This document shows positions 44,880 through 56,928 of a stretch of DNA of 64,000 nt, in pieces; positions within the stretch are counted from its first letter, which is position 1; every line of letters starts with the position of its first letter. The notes beneath the pieces were generated by a model. It was not told the DNA's origin, searched no databases, and saw only the letters and a list, made by a program, of their open reading frames with translations. The translations under genes and the position numbers were made by a program. The DNA is from Muscardinus avellanarius. Taxonomy: Eukaryota > Chordata > Mammalia > Rodentia > Gliridae. The DNA lies in contig OY726557.1 of assembly GCA_963383645.1 (NCBI GenBank), positions 128,244,103 to 128,308,102 of the forward strand. The letters run 5' to 3'.

Positions 44880-45850
44880 GAGTTGGGGTATTTTATTATG
44901 AAACAAAATACACTTTAAGTTAAAAACTGCTAGAAGAGACATGAGAATATTACATACTGATAAAAGCTTTAATTCATCAAGAAGATAAAACAATCATAAA
45001 TATATATGCACTGTAGAAAGAAGCTCCAAAATATATGAAACAGATACTGACAGAATTAAAGTGTAGAATATATTCAGCTATAAAAATTCTCAATACATTA
45101 TAAAAGATTAAAATCCCTTTAAGTATCCTCTTCAATTTCAGTGGAATGAAGCTGCAAATCAATAAGAGAAAGATTTATTTCAGCAGATATGAATCTCTTT
45201 TTTATTGTATCTTCCCACTAGTTGTTATTTATATGTGCACACTTAGTCTATTCCTCTATTTTTATTTATTAACTGGAAAATTCACAAATACATGGAAATT
45301 AAACAATATAGTGTTAAACAGTAAATTCATAAAAGAAGAAGACATAAAAATTTGAAATAAAAACACGAACATTTATAGGATATAACACACTGTAGCCTTA
45401 TTTAGAATAAACATAATGTGTAAACAACCCAAATATTCATCATCATAGGAATATATAAACATAGCATGTTATATATATTCAATGGAGCATTATTTAGCTG
45501 TATAAAAGAATGAAGTTCTGTTATTAGACTATAATATAGATAAACCTTGAAAATAATGTGCTAAATTAAATAATCCAGATATAAAAGAACAAGTATCCTA
45601 TGATGCAGCTTATGTGGATTGTCTAGAATGGAAAAATATAGAGAAAGAAAGTGGGTTAGAGTTTTTCATGATCTGAGGGAAAGGGGAATGAGGAATTATT
45701 GTTTAATAGATTTAGAGTTTCTCTTTAGGGTGATGAAACGTTTTGGCAATATAATGATTAAATTTTGCATAACTTACTATAATCAATGCTACTTAATTGT
45801 ACATTTAAAAGAAACTGAAATGGCATGTCTTATATATGTATATAAAAACA
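44880..45850 (+). mobile_element. Ancient L1M copy, ORF2 and 3'UTR, internally deleted
   Basis: The left piece has catcaagaagataaaacaat and acatggaaattaaacaatat (ORF2 middle). After about 45370 the C-terminal region follows (aacaacccaaatattcatca, atggagcattatttagctgt), then a 3'UTR with aggggaatgaggaattattg and ttgtacatttaaaagaaact. Many stops are present. Confidence 0.7.
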
Positions 45851-46204
45851 CAGTACAAAACTAGGTCCAGAGCAATAGAATGTGAACTTCTAAGTCCACA
45901 GCTGGATACTGTTTTGTTATAATTATTGTTTTCTTTATTAAGCCCCCTGGTGATACAAGTGTGTAGCCAGTGATGAATTTATCCCTGACTGCTTTATCAC
46001 TGGTTGTTCTTCTGTGTGCTATTGTTGCATTTAAATGAGTCTTTATTCATCATATCTTCTAACTGGCTACTAATTATATATACAAATTCCATTTCTATAC
46101 AGTTTTTGTACTAAGCCATCTTATTGACTTTCTTATTGTTTATAAGATTTGCCTAAGTGGTATCTTATGTATCCCAGGTAAATAATTACATACAATGTAA
46201 AGTA

Positions 46205-46510
46205 AAAGGAGTGACGTACAATAGAGGTTACAGCATGGATAGACCTCAAAGGGTTACGGGAACTGAAGGAGCCAGGTATGAAACTCACATTTGCAGGATT
46301 CCATTTGTATGTCATATACACAAGAGATAAGTGCATAGCTATATGAGAAAGATAGGTTCTAGGGGTGTGGAAGAGTGTGGGAATGGGAAAAATTTGTAAA
46401 TGGTAAAAGACTTCACTTCAAAATAATGGAAATGTTTGGGAGAGTTGCTCATTACATGATACAATTTTGTAAATAAATTAAATCTTATTGAATTGCTTAC
46501 TTTCAATTAG
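46205..46510 (+). mobile_element. Ancient L1M 3' end
   Basis: The words tggatagacctcaaagggtt, tgcaggattccatttgtatg and tggaagagtgtgggaatggg follow the L1M ORF2 end and 3'UTR. It is a second, separate decayed copy next to the one at 44880. Confidence 0.55.
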
Positions 46511-46840
46511 TTGATCATATATGTGTGTGTGTGTGTGTATTGCATTGTAATAAATCATTTTTTCAAAATTCTAGAAAAAGGAACATTTATTAAAGGAAGA
46601 ATGAAAACTGTTAAATGCCAATAAATCAATTGCTAAATTTATATGTATCTATAACTGAACTCTGTTCAATTCCATTTTTTCTATCTTTCCTTTCACAATA
46701 TTATGGGGTTTTTTGGTTATTTATACTTTATAGTACATTTTAAATGAACAGTATGTGTCCTCTTTGTTATTCATTTTAATATTGACTTATCTATGTCCAC
46801 TATAAATATTAAAATAAACTTTCCATATTTACCAAAATAG

Positions 46841-46905
46841 GCTGGGGATATAGGTCAATGGTAGATCACTTGCCTAGCACACAAACATTAATTAATTAAA
46901 ATACA
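46841..46905 (+). mobile_element. ID-type SINE fragment
   Basis: taggctggggatataggtca, atggtagatcacttgcctag and cacacaaac, followed by an A-rich tail. The B-box part is lost. Confidence 0.65.
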
Positions 46906-47950
46906 ATATGTCAACCCAAAATAAATCTTATTGAAATATTGAGTTAGATTTCAAAACTACTGATTTTGCAGAACTGGCATTCTAATGCCTTTAATATTCT
47001 TATCTGTGAGCACAGTATATTGTTTCTTTTTATTTAGATCTTCTTTCTTTTATCAATAGTTTATAGTTTTCAACATGCAGATCCTGTTCCTTTGTTGTAA
47101 GATTTGTGCCTAAGTAACTCTTTTTATTGGGATAATTGAAAATTCTACTGTTTTACTTTTTATTTTCTAATTATTTATCACCAACATATAAAAATATGAA
47201 TGATTTTTAGATGTTGACTTTGTGACCTACATCCTTGCTACTTAATAAACTTATTAGCTATAGAATGTTTTACTTATTATTTTATAGATTCTTTGAATAT
47301 TTTATGTAAACAAGTTTGTTATCTATGAACAGGAGAGCTTGATTTCTCCTTTTGAAATCTGCATGTGTACATGTAACGCACATAAACATATACAGAATTT
47401 TTTGCCTTATTTTAGGTGTGAGAAGCTCTATTACAATGCTGAGTAAGATAAGTAACAAAATATATTTATTTGCTCTTGATTTTTGGAGGAAAACATTCAG
47501 ATTTTCACCATTAAATAAATGTTAACTCGCTGGGCGTGGTGGCGCATGCTTGTAATCCCTGCGCTTGGGAGGCAGAGACAGGAGGATTACACACGTTCGA
47601 AGCCAGCCATGCTGCTTAAGAGACCCTGTTTCCAAATAAAATTATAAAAATAGGTCTGAGAGTGTAGCCTGGAAGTAGAAGGGTTTCCAGGAACCCCAGT
47701 ACCACACACACAAAAAAATGTTAACTCTAAATGCCCTTTATCAGAGTGACAAAAGTTTCTTCTATTGCTCATTATTAATGTTTATATCATGGATATTAAT
47801 TTTTTCAATTTTTTAACCTCTACTGGCACAACAATTAATAATTTTTTATTGAGTGTATTGGATCAGTGAATTACTGCTTGATTTTCTAATGCTGAGCCAG
47901 CTCTTCATTTTTGTCATACACTCCAATTAGTTGTTCAATACTATTCTCTT
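46906..47950 (-). mobile_element. Ancient L1M ORF2 region, minus strand, interrupted
   Basis: The words ccttgctacttaataaactt, tctatgaacaggagagcttg and tttttattgagtgtattgga follow the reversed RT region. It is split by the SINE at 47529-47715 and heavily decayed. Confidence 0.6.
47517..47727 (+). mobile_element. Young B1-dID SINE of the variant subfamily, perfect TSD
   Basis: aaatgttaactc is present at 47517-47528 and 47716-47727, a perfect 12-base target-site duplication. The element begins gctgggcgtggtggcgcatg, has gcttaagagaccctgtttcc and ends gggtttccaggaaccccagt accaca. It is inserted in an L1M. Confidence 0.97.
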
Positions 47951-47969
47951 CACATCTTGCTGCATTTTT

Positions 47970-48168
47970 CTTTCTTTTTTTTCCACTACTAGAGGTTGAA
48001 ACCAGGGTTAGAGCTATATCCCCAGCCCTACTTTTATTTCAAAATGAGGTCTCATCTCATTATGTTCCTGAGTGCCTTGCTAAATTGCTGAAGCTCATCT
48101 CAAACCAGCAGGCCTCCTTTCCCAACCTTCCTAGTACTGGGATTACAGGTGTGTGTCACATGCCTGAC
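47970..48168 (-). mobile_element. B1-dID SINE, minus strand, diverged
   Basis: The sequence agagctatatccccagccct is the reversed ID tail. aaaatgaggtctcatctcat leads to a reversed head ending ctgggattacaggtgtgtgt. It is an old copy. Confidence 0.82.
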
Positions 48169-48382
48169 CCAATATATTTCTTTAACACTTTATTTTGAAA
48201 TAGTCTGAGAATCACATAACAGTTGCAAAAATAATAAAGACAGTTTCAGTGTGCCCCTGACCCATTTTTATTTTTCTAACACAAAACAAGAGTACAATTA
48301 TTAAAACTAGAAAAGTGATGTGGACATAATACTATTAAGCAAAATACAGACTTTCTTTGGATTGAATCATCTTTTATGTGTA

Positions 48383-48386
<4 letters not shown>

Positions 48387-48425
<39 letters not shown>
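48387..48425. repeat. (TG)n microsatellite in L1M 3'UTR
   Basis: About 19 tg units at a position where old L1 3'UTRs commonly carry such a run. Confidence 0.95.
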
Positions 48426-48427
<2 letters not shown>

Positions 48428-48529
48428 TTCTCTGTAATGTTATCACAGATGCAAATTCATGTAACCACCATCACAATCAGAATACAAAGATGTCCCATCA
48501 GCACTAAATTGACAGAACATACCCCAACC

Positions 48530-49185
48530 CTGGAAGATATGTCCCAACACCCCCTGCAGATGCCTGAAACACAAGATAGCAACGAATTCTATAACTGAGT
48601 GACTTTTTCATCTTAACTAAGCACTTATCACATACTGTGGCTGTAACTTTTGCACTTTGAGGTGTGACAGGAAAACTACACAAATTTTCTTTTTCTCTTT
48701 CACAATTTCAAGGATAGAAGAGTCATTCTTACCTTGGATCTTAGCAACGTCAACATACAGCTTTTTTTTTCTCTTATTAAATCAAGATCTTTCATCTTAT
48801 ACAGGAAATACTTTATGGCTTCTCTTTGGTACAAATTGCCAGCAAAGTTACTCTTGTGTCTGGGGACATTATTAAGTAAAAAAGGTGGGTACCTGAGTAC
48901 TTACTGCCATACTGAGGCAATTGATCTGATAACCAAGATGTCCATTAAGGGCAGGGACCTACACAGCCTGGCAATGCTGGGCAAAGGCAGGATTCACCGT
49001 GCCAGGCAGGCCAGGCTAGGGCAAAGTGAGATTGATCATGCTACTAAGAATGGTACATAACTTGAAACCGGTAGATTCTTTATTTCTGGAATTTTCCATT
49101 TACTCTTTCAAACTATAATTGAATGGGTAGCTGGAACTTCTGAAGGTGAAACCATGGATAATGGAGACTATGAGACAACTTACCT
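48530..49185. mobile_element. Tigger-type DNA transposon, nonautonomous, diverged
   Basis: The left end has cccctgcagatgcctgaaac and acaagatagcaacgaattct. The right end has tatttctggaattttccatt, gaaaccatggataatggaga and ctatg. These are the terminal regions of an ancient Tigger-derived family inserted in L1M. The 108-codon plus frame at 48734-49060 lies inside and has no transposase motif that I can see. Confidence 0.65.
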
Positions 49186-49983
49186 CAACCTCTAAACTCT
49201 GACAACCATTGATCCTTTCCACTGCTATGACTTTCACAATTAGGGAGTGCTATAGTGACTGAATCATGCATTATGTAACCTTGGATACTTGGCCCTTTTT
49301 TCACTCAACCCAGCTCCTTTGCAATCAGGCCAAGGTTTGCATATACCAGTAGTTTTTCCCTTTCTATTGCTGACCAACATTCTACGATCTGTATGAGCCG
49401 CACCTATCTATTCACCAGTGAGGAGCTTCTGAGCTATTTCTAAGCTTTAGCTATTATAACTAAAGCTTGCATAGAATATATAACTTTATATATAACTAAA
49501 GCTCATGTATAGAGTTTTAGGTGAACATAATTTATATTTTTCTAAGTCGATTACCCAAGAGTGTGATTGCTAAGTCAAGAAATTGTGAAACTATTCTCTG
49601 GAGTGTCTGTACCCTTTTTCACTCACACTAACAGTGAGAAATCCAGTTGTTTACATCTGTCTTAACCCTTGGTGTTCTCAGCATTATTTTGTTTCTGTTT
49701 TCCTGGTATGCAGTGTCTAGTCACAGGTTTAATATGGATGTTCCCGGTGATTAACGAGGCTCAGCATGTTTTTGCCTGCTATTTGCCATTCTTACATACT
49801 CCTTCATTAAATGTCGGTTCAAGATTTATTTTTGTCCATTTTTAATGGGGTTGCTTGTTCTGTTGAGGAATTTACAATGTTCTTATATATTCTGGATAGA
49901 ATTATTTTATCAGTTTATGATTTGTTAATATTTTTGAGATTTTGGCTTGTCTCTTTATTCTCTTTCACTGATTAAAAGTTTTT

Positions 49984-50188
49984 TTTTTCTTTTTTCTGCA
50001 GTATCGGAGATGGAACCCAAAGGTATTGTACCTCTGAACCACACTCCCAGACTTTTTTTTTTTTTTTTGAAACTGTCTCACTGATTTGCAAAGGGCCACC
50101 CTAAGTAGCTGAGGCTGTCTGTGAACTGAGATCCTCCAGTCTCAGCCTCCCAAATGCTGGGATTGCAAGCGTGCACCACCACGCCTGG
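49984..50188 (-). mobile_element. B1-dID SINE, minus strand, with TSD
   Basis: ctgattaaaagttttt occurs at 49968-49983 and 50189-50204, a 16-base duplication (its end is T-rich). The ID tail is reversed (ctgaaccacactcccagact), then a T-rich linker, caaagggccaccctaagtag and a reversed head ending aagcgtgcaccaccacgcct. Confidence 0.93.
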
Positions 50189-50211
50189 CTGATTAAAAGT
50201 TTTTGGTTCTT

Positions 50212-50397
50212 GCTGGGTGTGGTGGCACAGGCTTGTAATACCCGTGCTTGGGAGGTGGAGACAGGAGGATTGTGCAGGTTCGAAGCTAGCCTCGCTGGCT
50301 TAAGAGACCCTGTTTCCAAGTAAAAATATAAAAATAGGTCTGGGAGTGTAGCCGGGAGGTAGAAGGGTTTCCAGGAACCCCATTACCATACACAAAA
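50212..50397 (+). mobile_element. B1-dID SINE of the variant subfamily
   Basis: gctgggtgtggtggcacagg, gcttaagagaccctgtttcc, aggtctgggagtgtagccgg and gggtttccaggaaccccatt. It lies 23 bases from the preceding SINE in the opposite orientation. Confidence 0.92.
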
Positions 50398-50607
50398 AGG
50401 TTTTTTATTCTAAGTCTGCTTCATCATTTTATTGGGAAGTGGTGATTTGGAGTCATGTATAAGAACTCTTTGCCTAACTTTAGGTCACACATGGTCCCCT
50501 GTGTTTTCTTTGTAAACTATATTATTTTAAATAAATTTAGACCTATTATTCATTTTGAGTTAATTTTCATATCATATGCAAAGTGTAGGTGGGAATTTTT
50601 TGTTTGT

Positions 50608-50775
50608 TGCTATGGCTTAAATGTCCTCTTCAAAACTCATGTTGACAATTAATTTCTGATGCCACTGTGTTGGGAGGTGGGGCTGTAAAGAGGTGGTCGG
50701 GTCATAAGGGCCCCATCAGATTTCCAGCCTCCAAAACTGTGAGAAACTTTTCTTTATAAATTACTCAGCGGAATG
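50608..50775 (+). mobile_element. MaLR-type LTR, internally deleted
   Basis: tgctatggcttaaatgtcct, ttgggaggtggggctgtaaa, ccagcctccaaaactgtgag and cttttctttataaattactc are the two ends of an MST/THE1-like LTR. The middle (about half of a normal LTR) is missing. Confidence 0.78.
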
Positions 50776-51060
50776 CAGGCTGAGATATGTATTTTGTGGT
50801 ACATGGGATTCAATTGTTCTCACAGCATGTGTTAAAAATAAGTTTCTCCAATGAATTTCTTTTGTTCTCTTGTAGAAACATGGTGGCATTGGCATGATCT
50901 ATTTCTACACTGACATTTGAGTTCCACTGGTCTATGTAAATATACTCTGTCAATATTACACTTGTGTCAGTTCATACATAGAATTAGGAAATCACTTTCT
51001 CCATTTCTCTCTGTTCTAGGTTTCTCATACACCCTTTAAAGTTTTTATTCAAAATTATTT

Positions 51061-51769
51061 AATTTGTTTTAAAATATAAATTAATATATGGTAAAAACCC
51101 TAGAAATTGCAAAGCTATTTAAAAAGGAAGTGAGAGCTACAGATGTGTTAGATCATAGGCCATAACGTCATAGAAAGTTAAAATGAATGCCATAAGTTGC
51201 TCCCCAGATCTAGGCTGGAGGTTTTGAGTACCTCTGGATGCACAAGAAGATGGATATTAGGTAGGAGGGGAAGGAATACATTATTAGCTGTTTTGCTTCT
51301 TGCTGCCAATTCTGACTAGCTTGTAGGTGTCTTCATTTGTATAAAGTAGAGAAATGATGAAAATCTATTGCAATGACCATCATAGTATCATTATATCTAA
51401 ACCTTAGTTCTGAAAATCCAAAAACACAAGGAAATCAAAATCACTCTGTTCCTGAGTCAACCTTACAGTTGTAACACCTAGTAACATCTGATAAAAAATA
51501 AAAATATCATGTAAAACATGTTCCTGTGGTCTATAGTACTGGCTAGCGCTTCCTGTCTGGGGCATGAGGTTGTTTTCTGTGGGGTATGAGATAAGGTGTG
51601 CCACTGAGAGAGGTTCCAGAAGAACGACCTATAAATGTAAAACTTGAGACACATAGATGAAGACATTACCTTTTTCAATGGATAACATGATTATTATAAA
51701 ACTAACTTCATTGAAAGTAGTAATATATGACACTTTACAATTCTTTACAATATATGATACTTTTTACAA
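51061..51769. other. Unique sequence, nothing supported
   Basis: No recognised repeat or gene. The two 66-codon minus frames near 51404-51678 have no motif. Confidence 0.45.
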
Positions 51770-51945
51770 ATATCAAGTGCAGCTCTTGATGCTTTTATAT
51801 CCATTATCTTATTCCTCATTATGTCTATATGACAAGTGTTATTTTATCCCTATTTTAAACCTAAGGAAACTGAGGTGTAGAGATACTAAGTAATTTGTCC
51901 AAAGGCATTCAACTTATTCATAATCCAAACAAGACATTTTTTAGC
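51770..51945 (-). mobile_element. MIR-type ancient SINE, minus strand
   Basis: The sequence tatccattatcttattcctc is followed by ttattttatccctattttaa, ctaaggaaactgaggtgtag and tactaagtaatttgtccaaa, the classic reversed MIR order. Confidence 0.85.
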
Positions 51946-51959
51946 CACTATCCTTACTG

Positions 51960-52145
51960 CAGTGGTTCTCAGTGTTGGCTGAATATTAGGAGCACTTCAA
52001 GAGCTTTTAAAAATCTTAATGCCCTAGCCAAAATTAAATTGGAATTTATTAGGGTATAACAAAGGCAGGTTTGCATAAAGCATGCTTTTTATCTTAGAGA
52101 TCTTTCAGGTGACTTCAGTTGGTAGCCACGGTTGAGAAATACTAT
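51960..52145. mobile_element. MER5A-type hAT MITE
   Basis: Terminal inverted repeats are cagtggttctcagtgttggc at the left and ccacggttgagaaatacta at the right. The interior is aagagcttttaaaaatctta. The family is a nonautonomous hAT (Charlie-related) element of about 189 bases, and this copy is close to full length. Confidence 0.82.
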
Positions 52146-52931
52146 CTCCCTCTCTCCCATTATACATGGTGTATTGGGAAGATATATGATTCTTTCTTTA
52201 GAACGGAAAGGACATGTACAAATTCAATTGCTTGGAGCTGAAGTTAGGAAAGGAAACTAATTAGACCTGCCTATACAGTGGGCTTTTTAAACTTCATTTG
52301 GAAATCAGAGGCAAAGGAAGTAAAATGAGCATGGGTAGAGAAAAGAAGTGGTCTAGGCTACACTGCTGGGGACTTCAGCCACAGCCGCACTGTTGGCGTA
52401 CTTAGCTATCTCATCTCCTTATGCCATTTCTAAATCTGAAAGATGAAGGGTTATAAGATATAACATCTCAGTATCCATTAGTACTTCTTTCCAAAGAATA
52501 GATGCTCATTGGTATGGCCCAGCATTAAGTTCATTTTACTCCAATTTTGACGGAATGAAAACTTTGTGAGCATAAGAAATGTCTCTGTTGTCCTCACCAC
52601 TTTTCAGTTTTATACCCAAAACGATGCTCAATCATCAGTGCATGATACTGAAGGAACCTGACCTTCCTCAAAAACAGCTCCAAATATCCACTAATTTTCT
52701 GACTGCTGAGTTTTACCAAGAAAGTCAAATTTTGATTTTATTGTTGTTTTATCACCTCTCTTATTATCTGGCTCAATGGGCCTTGCCATTTGCATGGATG
52801 ATTAATAATGGAGTTGTAAGAAAAACATATTAATAGCTTGAACCTGCTGCAGGAGTTTCTACATCATAAAGTGTAAGCCATCATTATTCTTTGCTTTGTA
52901 TGGAGGTTGCATCATTACTGAATTAGTATCA
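52146..52931. other. Unique sequence, nothing supported
   Basis: No recognised repeat or gene. The 84-codon plus frame at 52579-52833 has no identifiable motif. Confidence 0.45.
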
Positions 52932-52933
52932 CT

Positions 52934-53080
52934 GGTAGAAGTTCTCAACCTGGCTTCTCTTTAGTCTCTGGCCCCACCCCAGGTCAATAAAGTTTCCTAG
53001 GGATAAAGATGGTGCATGGGTATGATTTCAAAGATCTTTAAGTTATCATAAAGACTGGCCCAAACTGAGAACAACTATAG
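52934..53080. mobile_element. MER5-type hAT MITE, partly deleted
   Basis: The left end is gaagttctcaacctggcttc, the interior is tctggccccaccccaggtca, and the right end is ccaaactgagaacaactata. It is shorter than a complete copy. Confidence 0.6.
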
Positions 53081-53157
53081 ATGAAATATAGATACGATAT
53101 TACTTTCTTAGCAAGTTCAGGAGCCAGCTTCATTTAGCAAATAAAAAAGATATTCTT

Positions 53158-53367
53158 GGCCCAGGCATGGTGGCACATGCTTGAAATCCCAATATTCGAG
53201 AGGTGAAGACCAGGATCAAGGTTCACAGACAGCCTCAGCTACTTAGTGAGGCCCTTTACAACTCAGTGAGATTCTGTTTCAAAAAGAAAAAGACTAAAAA
53301 AATACTAGGGCTGGGGGTGTAGCTCAGAGGTATAATGCCCTGGGTTCCATAGCAAGTACTGAAAAAA
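53158..53367 (+). mobile_element. B1-dID SINE, standard ID type
   Basis: cccaggcatggtggcacatg, gtgaggccctttacaactca, gggctgggggtgtagctcag and ccctgggttccatagcaagt. It shares the ggccctt(t)cacaactcagt block with the copy at 42430. Confidence 0.92.
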
Positions 53368-55300
53368 ACTGATATCCCTGATGTTTATTTGCAGCATCCA
53401 TCAATTATTCCAAGATCCAGATGTTTGTTATAAGCATTTTCTCAAACTCATTTAGTCAATTAAATTCTACGTTGCCTGAAAAAACAGAACCTGCACAGCA
53501 GTAAGGGGGAAATCCAGGCAGAAGGATTCAAGACAACATCTCTTTAGCAGAGCCACAGTCTCCTGAAATCTTTAAAATGTGGTTCTGCCAAATTTGGAGG
53601 ATGGAGAATAGAAGCCCCTTATGTGATAGTGATAGACAAAGTGTTGATAACAGATCAAATAAACATGTTACTTTGCAGTGCTCTTGGTCCCAGAAATAGT
53701 GTGCTGATTTGGGCATGTGAGTCCAACACAATGGGCAGAATCCTAAAATATATCAGAGAAGCTTTCCAAATAGGAAGAACATAAATCTTTACACATACAT
53801 GAGGGTTATCAAACCAGCCATTCTGGGATGTGAACTAATTACATGGACCTTTTCTAAAGAACACACCAGAAATTATCTTAGTTCTGACAGTTGGTGTCCT
53901 GTGGACCACAGTGCCTTGATCTGAGTTGGTAAAGCAGCTGGAAGCAATTTCTTCCTCTTTTCCATAGTAAAGCAAGTGTGAAAATCCAATTCTCTGAACA
54001 TGATTAAGGAAAACCGTATCATTCCTTCTTTGGGACCATCTCCCCATCTTGTCCTCAAGGCTGAGGAAACAGGAGAGGTGGCTGGCAGGTGGCTTTCCCA
54101 GTGTGAAACCCAATGGAAGAGTTGGAGCTGGGATCATTTCTCTTGGGGGCAATGCCACTGCTCCCTAATGTTACTGCTTAGCATTTTGAAATACTTGATG
54201 GTGTGTATCCATTTGTTTTAAGACCATTTTGCTTCTGCCCCTCACCCCCACCTCCTGTACAAGTACACTGATTGAAGTCTGTCTGGAAATATCTCTGTTA
54301 ACACAAGACCCTTACCTGATACTGACAGGTTTTCTGAAGTTGAGAAAAAATTGACCCCATTTTATTTTAATGAATCCAAACAGTGTTCAACATGCTCTAG
54401 TACCTTCCTTGTTTCCTGTGTCTGTCTACTGCCTCAGTCATCCTTACTTCCCTCTTCAGCCATCCAACAATCTTTCTCAGCCTTTTGTGAACACCCAGAG
54501 AAGGGATGATGCCAATCCAATACTCTGATTATAAATTGCTCTCTTCCTTTTCTTAGCCTTATCTGAAGGTGGAAGGCGAGACATTAAGGAGATAAATGTG
54601 TCCAGATAAGAACTGCTGGAGCTGGAGATGTTCCCTAGGGACACTGATGTCTCGTGTGACTCCTGTTTTATATAAAACTGTTCTGTTGCTGGCCCCATCT
54701 CCACCCCCCCCCCAAGGAAGCCATTACCTGGGTAAGCAACCTGATAGAAGTTTCTGAATGCACTGAATGAGATTAGACTCTGGGTAAATATGTATTCTAA
54801 TGATAGTATAGTGGAATCTTTTGTTTGTTTATTTTGCTTTGTTTTGCCTTTTGTGTTCAAATGTCAGCTATTGCATGCATGTCTTGCCAGCTGCCCAGCT
54901 ACTAACTTCTTAAAGCTTACCTGCCTGCCGTGTTCAGAGCATAATCATGTCAGCACAGTGGTATAGCCTGAGGAATATTAGATATTAAAAAACCAGAAAT
55001 CAACAACAACTTCATGAGACTTATGAGGTTTTCTAAACCCTGTGTATTATGGTTCCGAGCATCTTCTAATCCACTCTTAAAGATTATGAGAGAGTTGACC
55101 CCAGTTTTTTATTCCCTCTCTTTCCTTTCTTCTTTCTGCAAACCATGTTGAAATCATAAAATGTAAGCCACTTCGATAGATGCTGCAGGAGAAAATGTAT
55201 GCCAGTTTTAGATTCTGTGATGTTTCTCATTTCATAACTCTCAACATTTTTTGCAAGAAATAAAATGCTTTGGTTTATTTCATAAAAGTCCCTCTGTGTG
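53368..55300. other. Unique sequence, nothing supported
   Basis: No repeat is assigned. Minus frames of 107 codons (53835-54158) and 127 codons (54477-54860) have no domain I recognise and no clear splice context. A C-run at 54705-54713 breaks complexity. Confidence 0.45.
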
Positions 55301-55430
55301 TATAATTCATTATATGTGTATATATGTATAAACATATGTGTGTGTAAATATATCTGAATGTGTATGTGTGTGATATGTGTGTTTGTGTTGTATATGTGCT
55401 ATGTATACACATATTTCTGTGTACATACAA
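55300..55430. repeat. Degenerate TG/TA-rich low-complexity tract
   Basis: Imperfect tgtgtatat units with no fixed period. The frame at 55377-55646 starts in it. Confidence 0.75.
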
Positions 55431-55919
55431 TTTTCCTTTCAAAATAATTTAGTCTCATTAAAGAAACAAAAAAACAGAAAAGTCAAAGAAAAAATAAAAA
55501 TATTTTATGGATTCATCAAAACAAAGCTAAAGTATTGGCATACTGAATTTAACATTCAATTCTCTTACATCTTTCTTTGGTTAAGCATAATACTTTGTTT
55601 CTCAGTCCTTTTCAGTCAGGTGTCAAATCTTCAACAGGAAGTGTGAGCACAAGATTGGACGCTTATCCTGAAACCCCAGGTTGGACATAGACTTCCCAAA
55701 CAGAGCTCTCTGTGGGTAAAGCCCCTGGGGAAGGACAGATCTCTCACTTTTAATAATGGACCTATCAATACTGAATAAAAAAGGCTTGCATTTTAATCTC
55801 TCTAGTACTTTTCAACATAGGAAAAATGTAAAGGCACATCATTAAGCACCCAGGGAGACATTTCAGAGTGATCCTTGTCCACCAGATTAAAACTAAAGCT
55901 TTGAAAATTATGCCTCACT
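55431..55919. other. Unique sequence, nothing supported
   Basis: AT-rich; no feature is recognised. Confidence 0.45.
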
Positions 55920-56350
55920 GTAGGATGTGACTAAGATCTCCCACACAGTTACACTGAGCTGGTGCACCTGAGACTAAGTAGCACTGAATTATTTTAGGAT
56001 TTGGCAAGATGCAGAGGGCGCATTAACAATTCCCTTTGAATAAGAAATTCTCTTTCTCCTTATGAACTGGCAATCATTCCCCTCCCTTCCTTTCATGGTG
56101 GCTCAATAGGATGATTTAAAATAAAAGCCTGGGGGTATATCATGTGACAACAGGAAGGAAACAGAGAGCTAGTGCAATTTGCTGTGAGCTTCCAGGGCAT
56201 CCTGATGGCACTGCCTCCTTGCACAAATGAGAGTAGTTGTGGCACTCTCAACAGCTTGTGGTAGACCACTCTTTCCTCTCACTCATTGTTGGTAGTGGAG
56301 GAAATTATAAATAAATATCATGCATTAGCTTTTTGGGGTAATCAGGGCTC
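55920..56350. promoter_or_regulatory. Candidate conserved noncoding element
   Basis: Repeat-free, with ggcgcattaacaattccctt (56018), gaatttctt-type blocks, aggatgatttaaaataaaag (56108) and atcatgtgacaacagg (56139; contains catgtgac, an E-box-like word). This is composition-based inference only. Confidence 0.3.
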
Positions 56351-56576
56351 AGTCTTTTATCAAAGTCTTCTTTCTTTGGCTGACTACTGATATTTACCCA
56401 TTTGATTCCCACATCTCACCCCCTAAAACTTGCTAGATGACCCCCAAAAACAGCTTCATGGCATGCAACCAGTGCAGCTGTATGGACCCTGCTCTGAAGG
56501 TTTTATGCCTGGGTTTAATATTGTACTCATCATCTTGACAGTCTTGGTAATTTCTTTGTGCTTTAAAGGCCAAATA

Positions 56577-56928
56577 CAGATGCTCCTCACCTTACACTGG
56601 GATTATGTTTTAATAAACCCCTTGTAAGCTGGAAGTACTTTAAGCCATGTATCATTGAATACACTGAATTATCTGGACATTCTAGTTTAGTACAGTTCTG
56701 TGCAGAGTCTTGGCTTTCTCATTGTGTTGATGTGGCTGACTAAGAGCTGTGGCTGCTGTTGCTGTCAGCATCCAGAGAGAATTGTATGACATGTCACAAG
56801 GTCGGAAAAAGATCAAAATTTAACATTCAGTGTATGGTTTCTACTGAATACTGAGTGCATTTTGCTTTTACACCATTGTAAAGTCAAAAAATCCTAAGTC
56901 AAACCATTGCAAGTCAGAGGACCATCTG
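56577..56928. mobile_element. Tigger-type MITE with readable inverted ends
   Basis: The left end is cagatgctcctcaccttaca. The right end, read in reverse, starts cagatggtcctctgacttgc. A TA dinucleotide flanks each side, the Tc1/mariner target duplication. The interior has ttctcattgtgttgatgtgg and cagcatccagagagaattgt. About 352 bases, without a transposase gene. Confidence 0.82.

Larger units (their letters stand above)
48185..51060 (-). mobile_element. Ancient L1M backbone, minus strand, with nested insertions
   Basis: The 3'UTR at 48185-48530 has agtgtgcccctgacccattt, the (TG)n and gtaaccaccatcacaatcag. ORF2 follows at 49220-49980 (cccaagagtgtgattgctaa, gttcttatatattctggata) and again at 50398-50607 and 50825-51060 (ttccactggtctatgtaaat). 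It is interrupted by a Tigger-like element, two SINEs and an LTR. Confidence 0.75.

Noticed and set aside
54477..54860. 127-codon minus frame
   Set aside because: No domain, signal or homolog is recognised, and its length is possible by chance in 64 kb.
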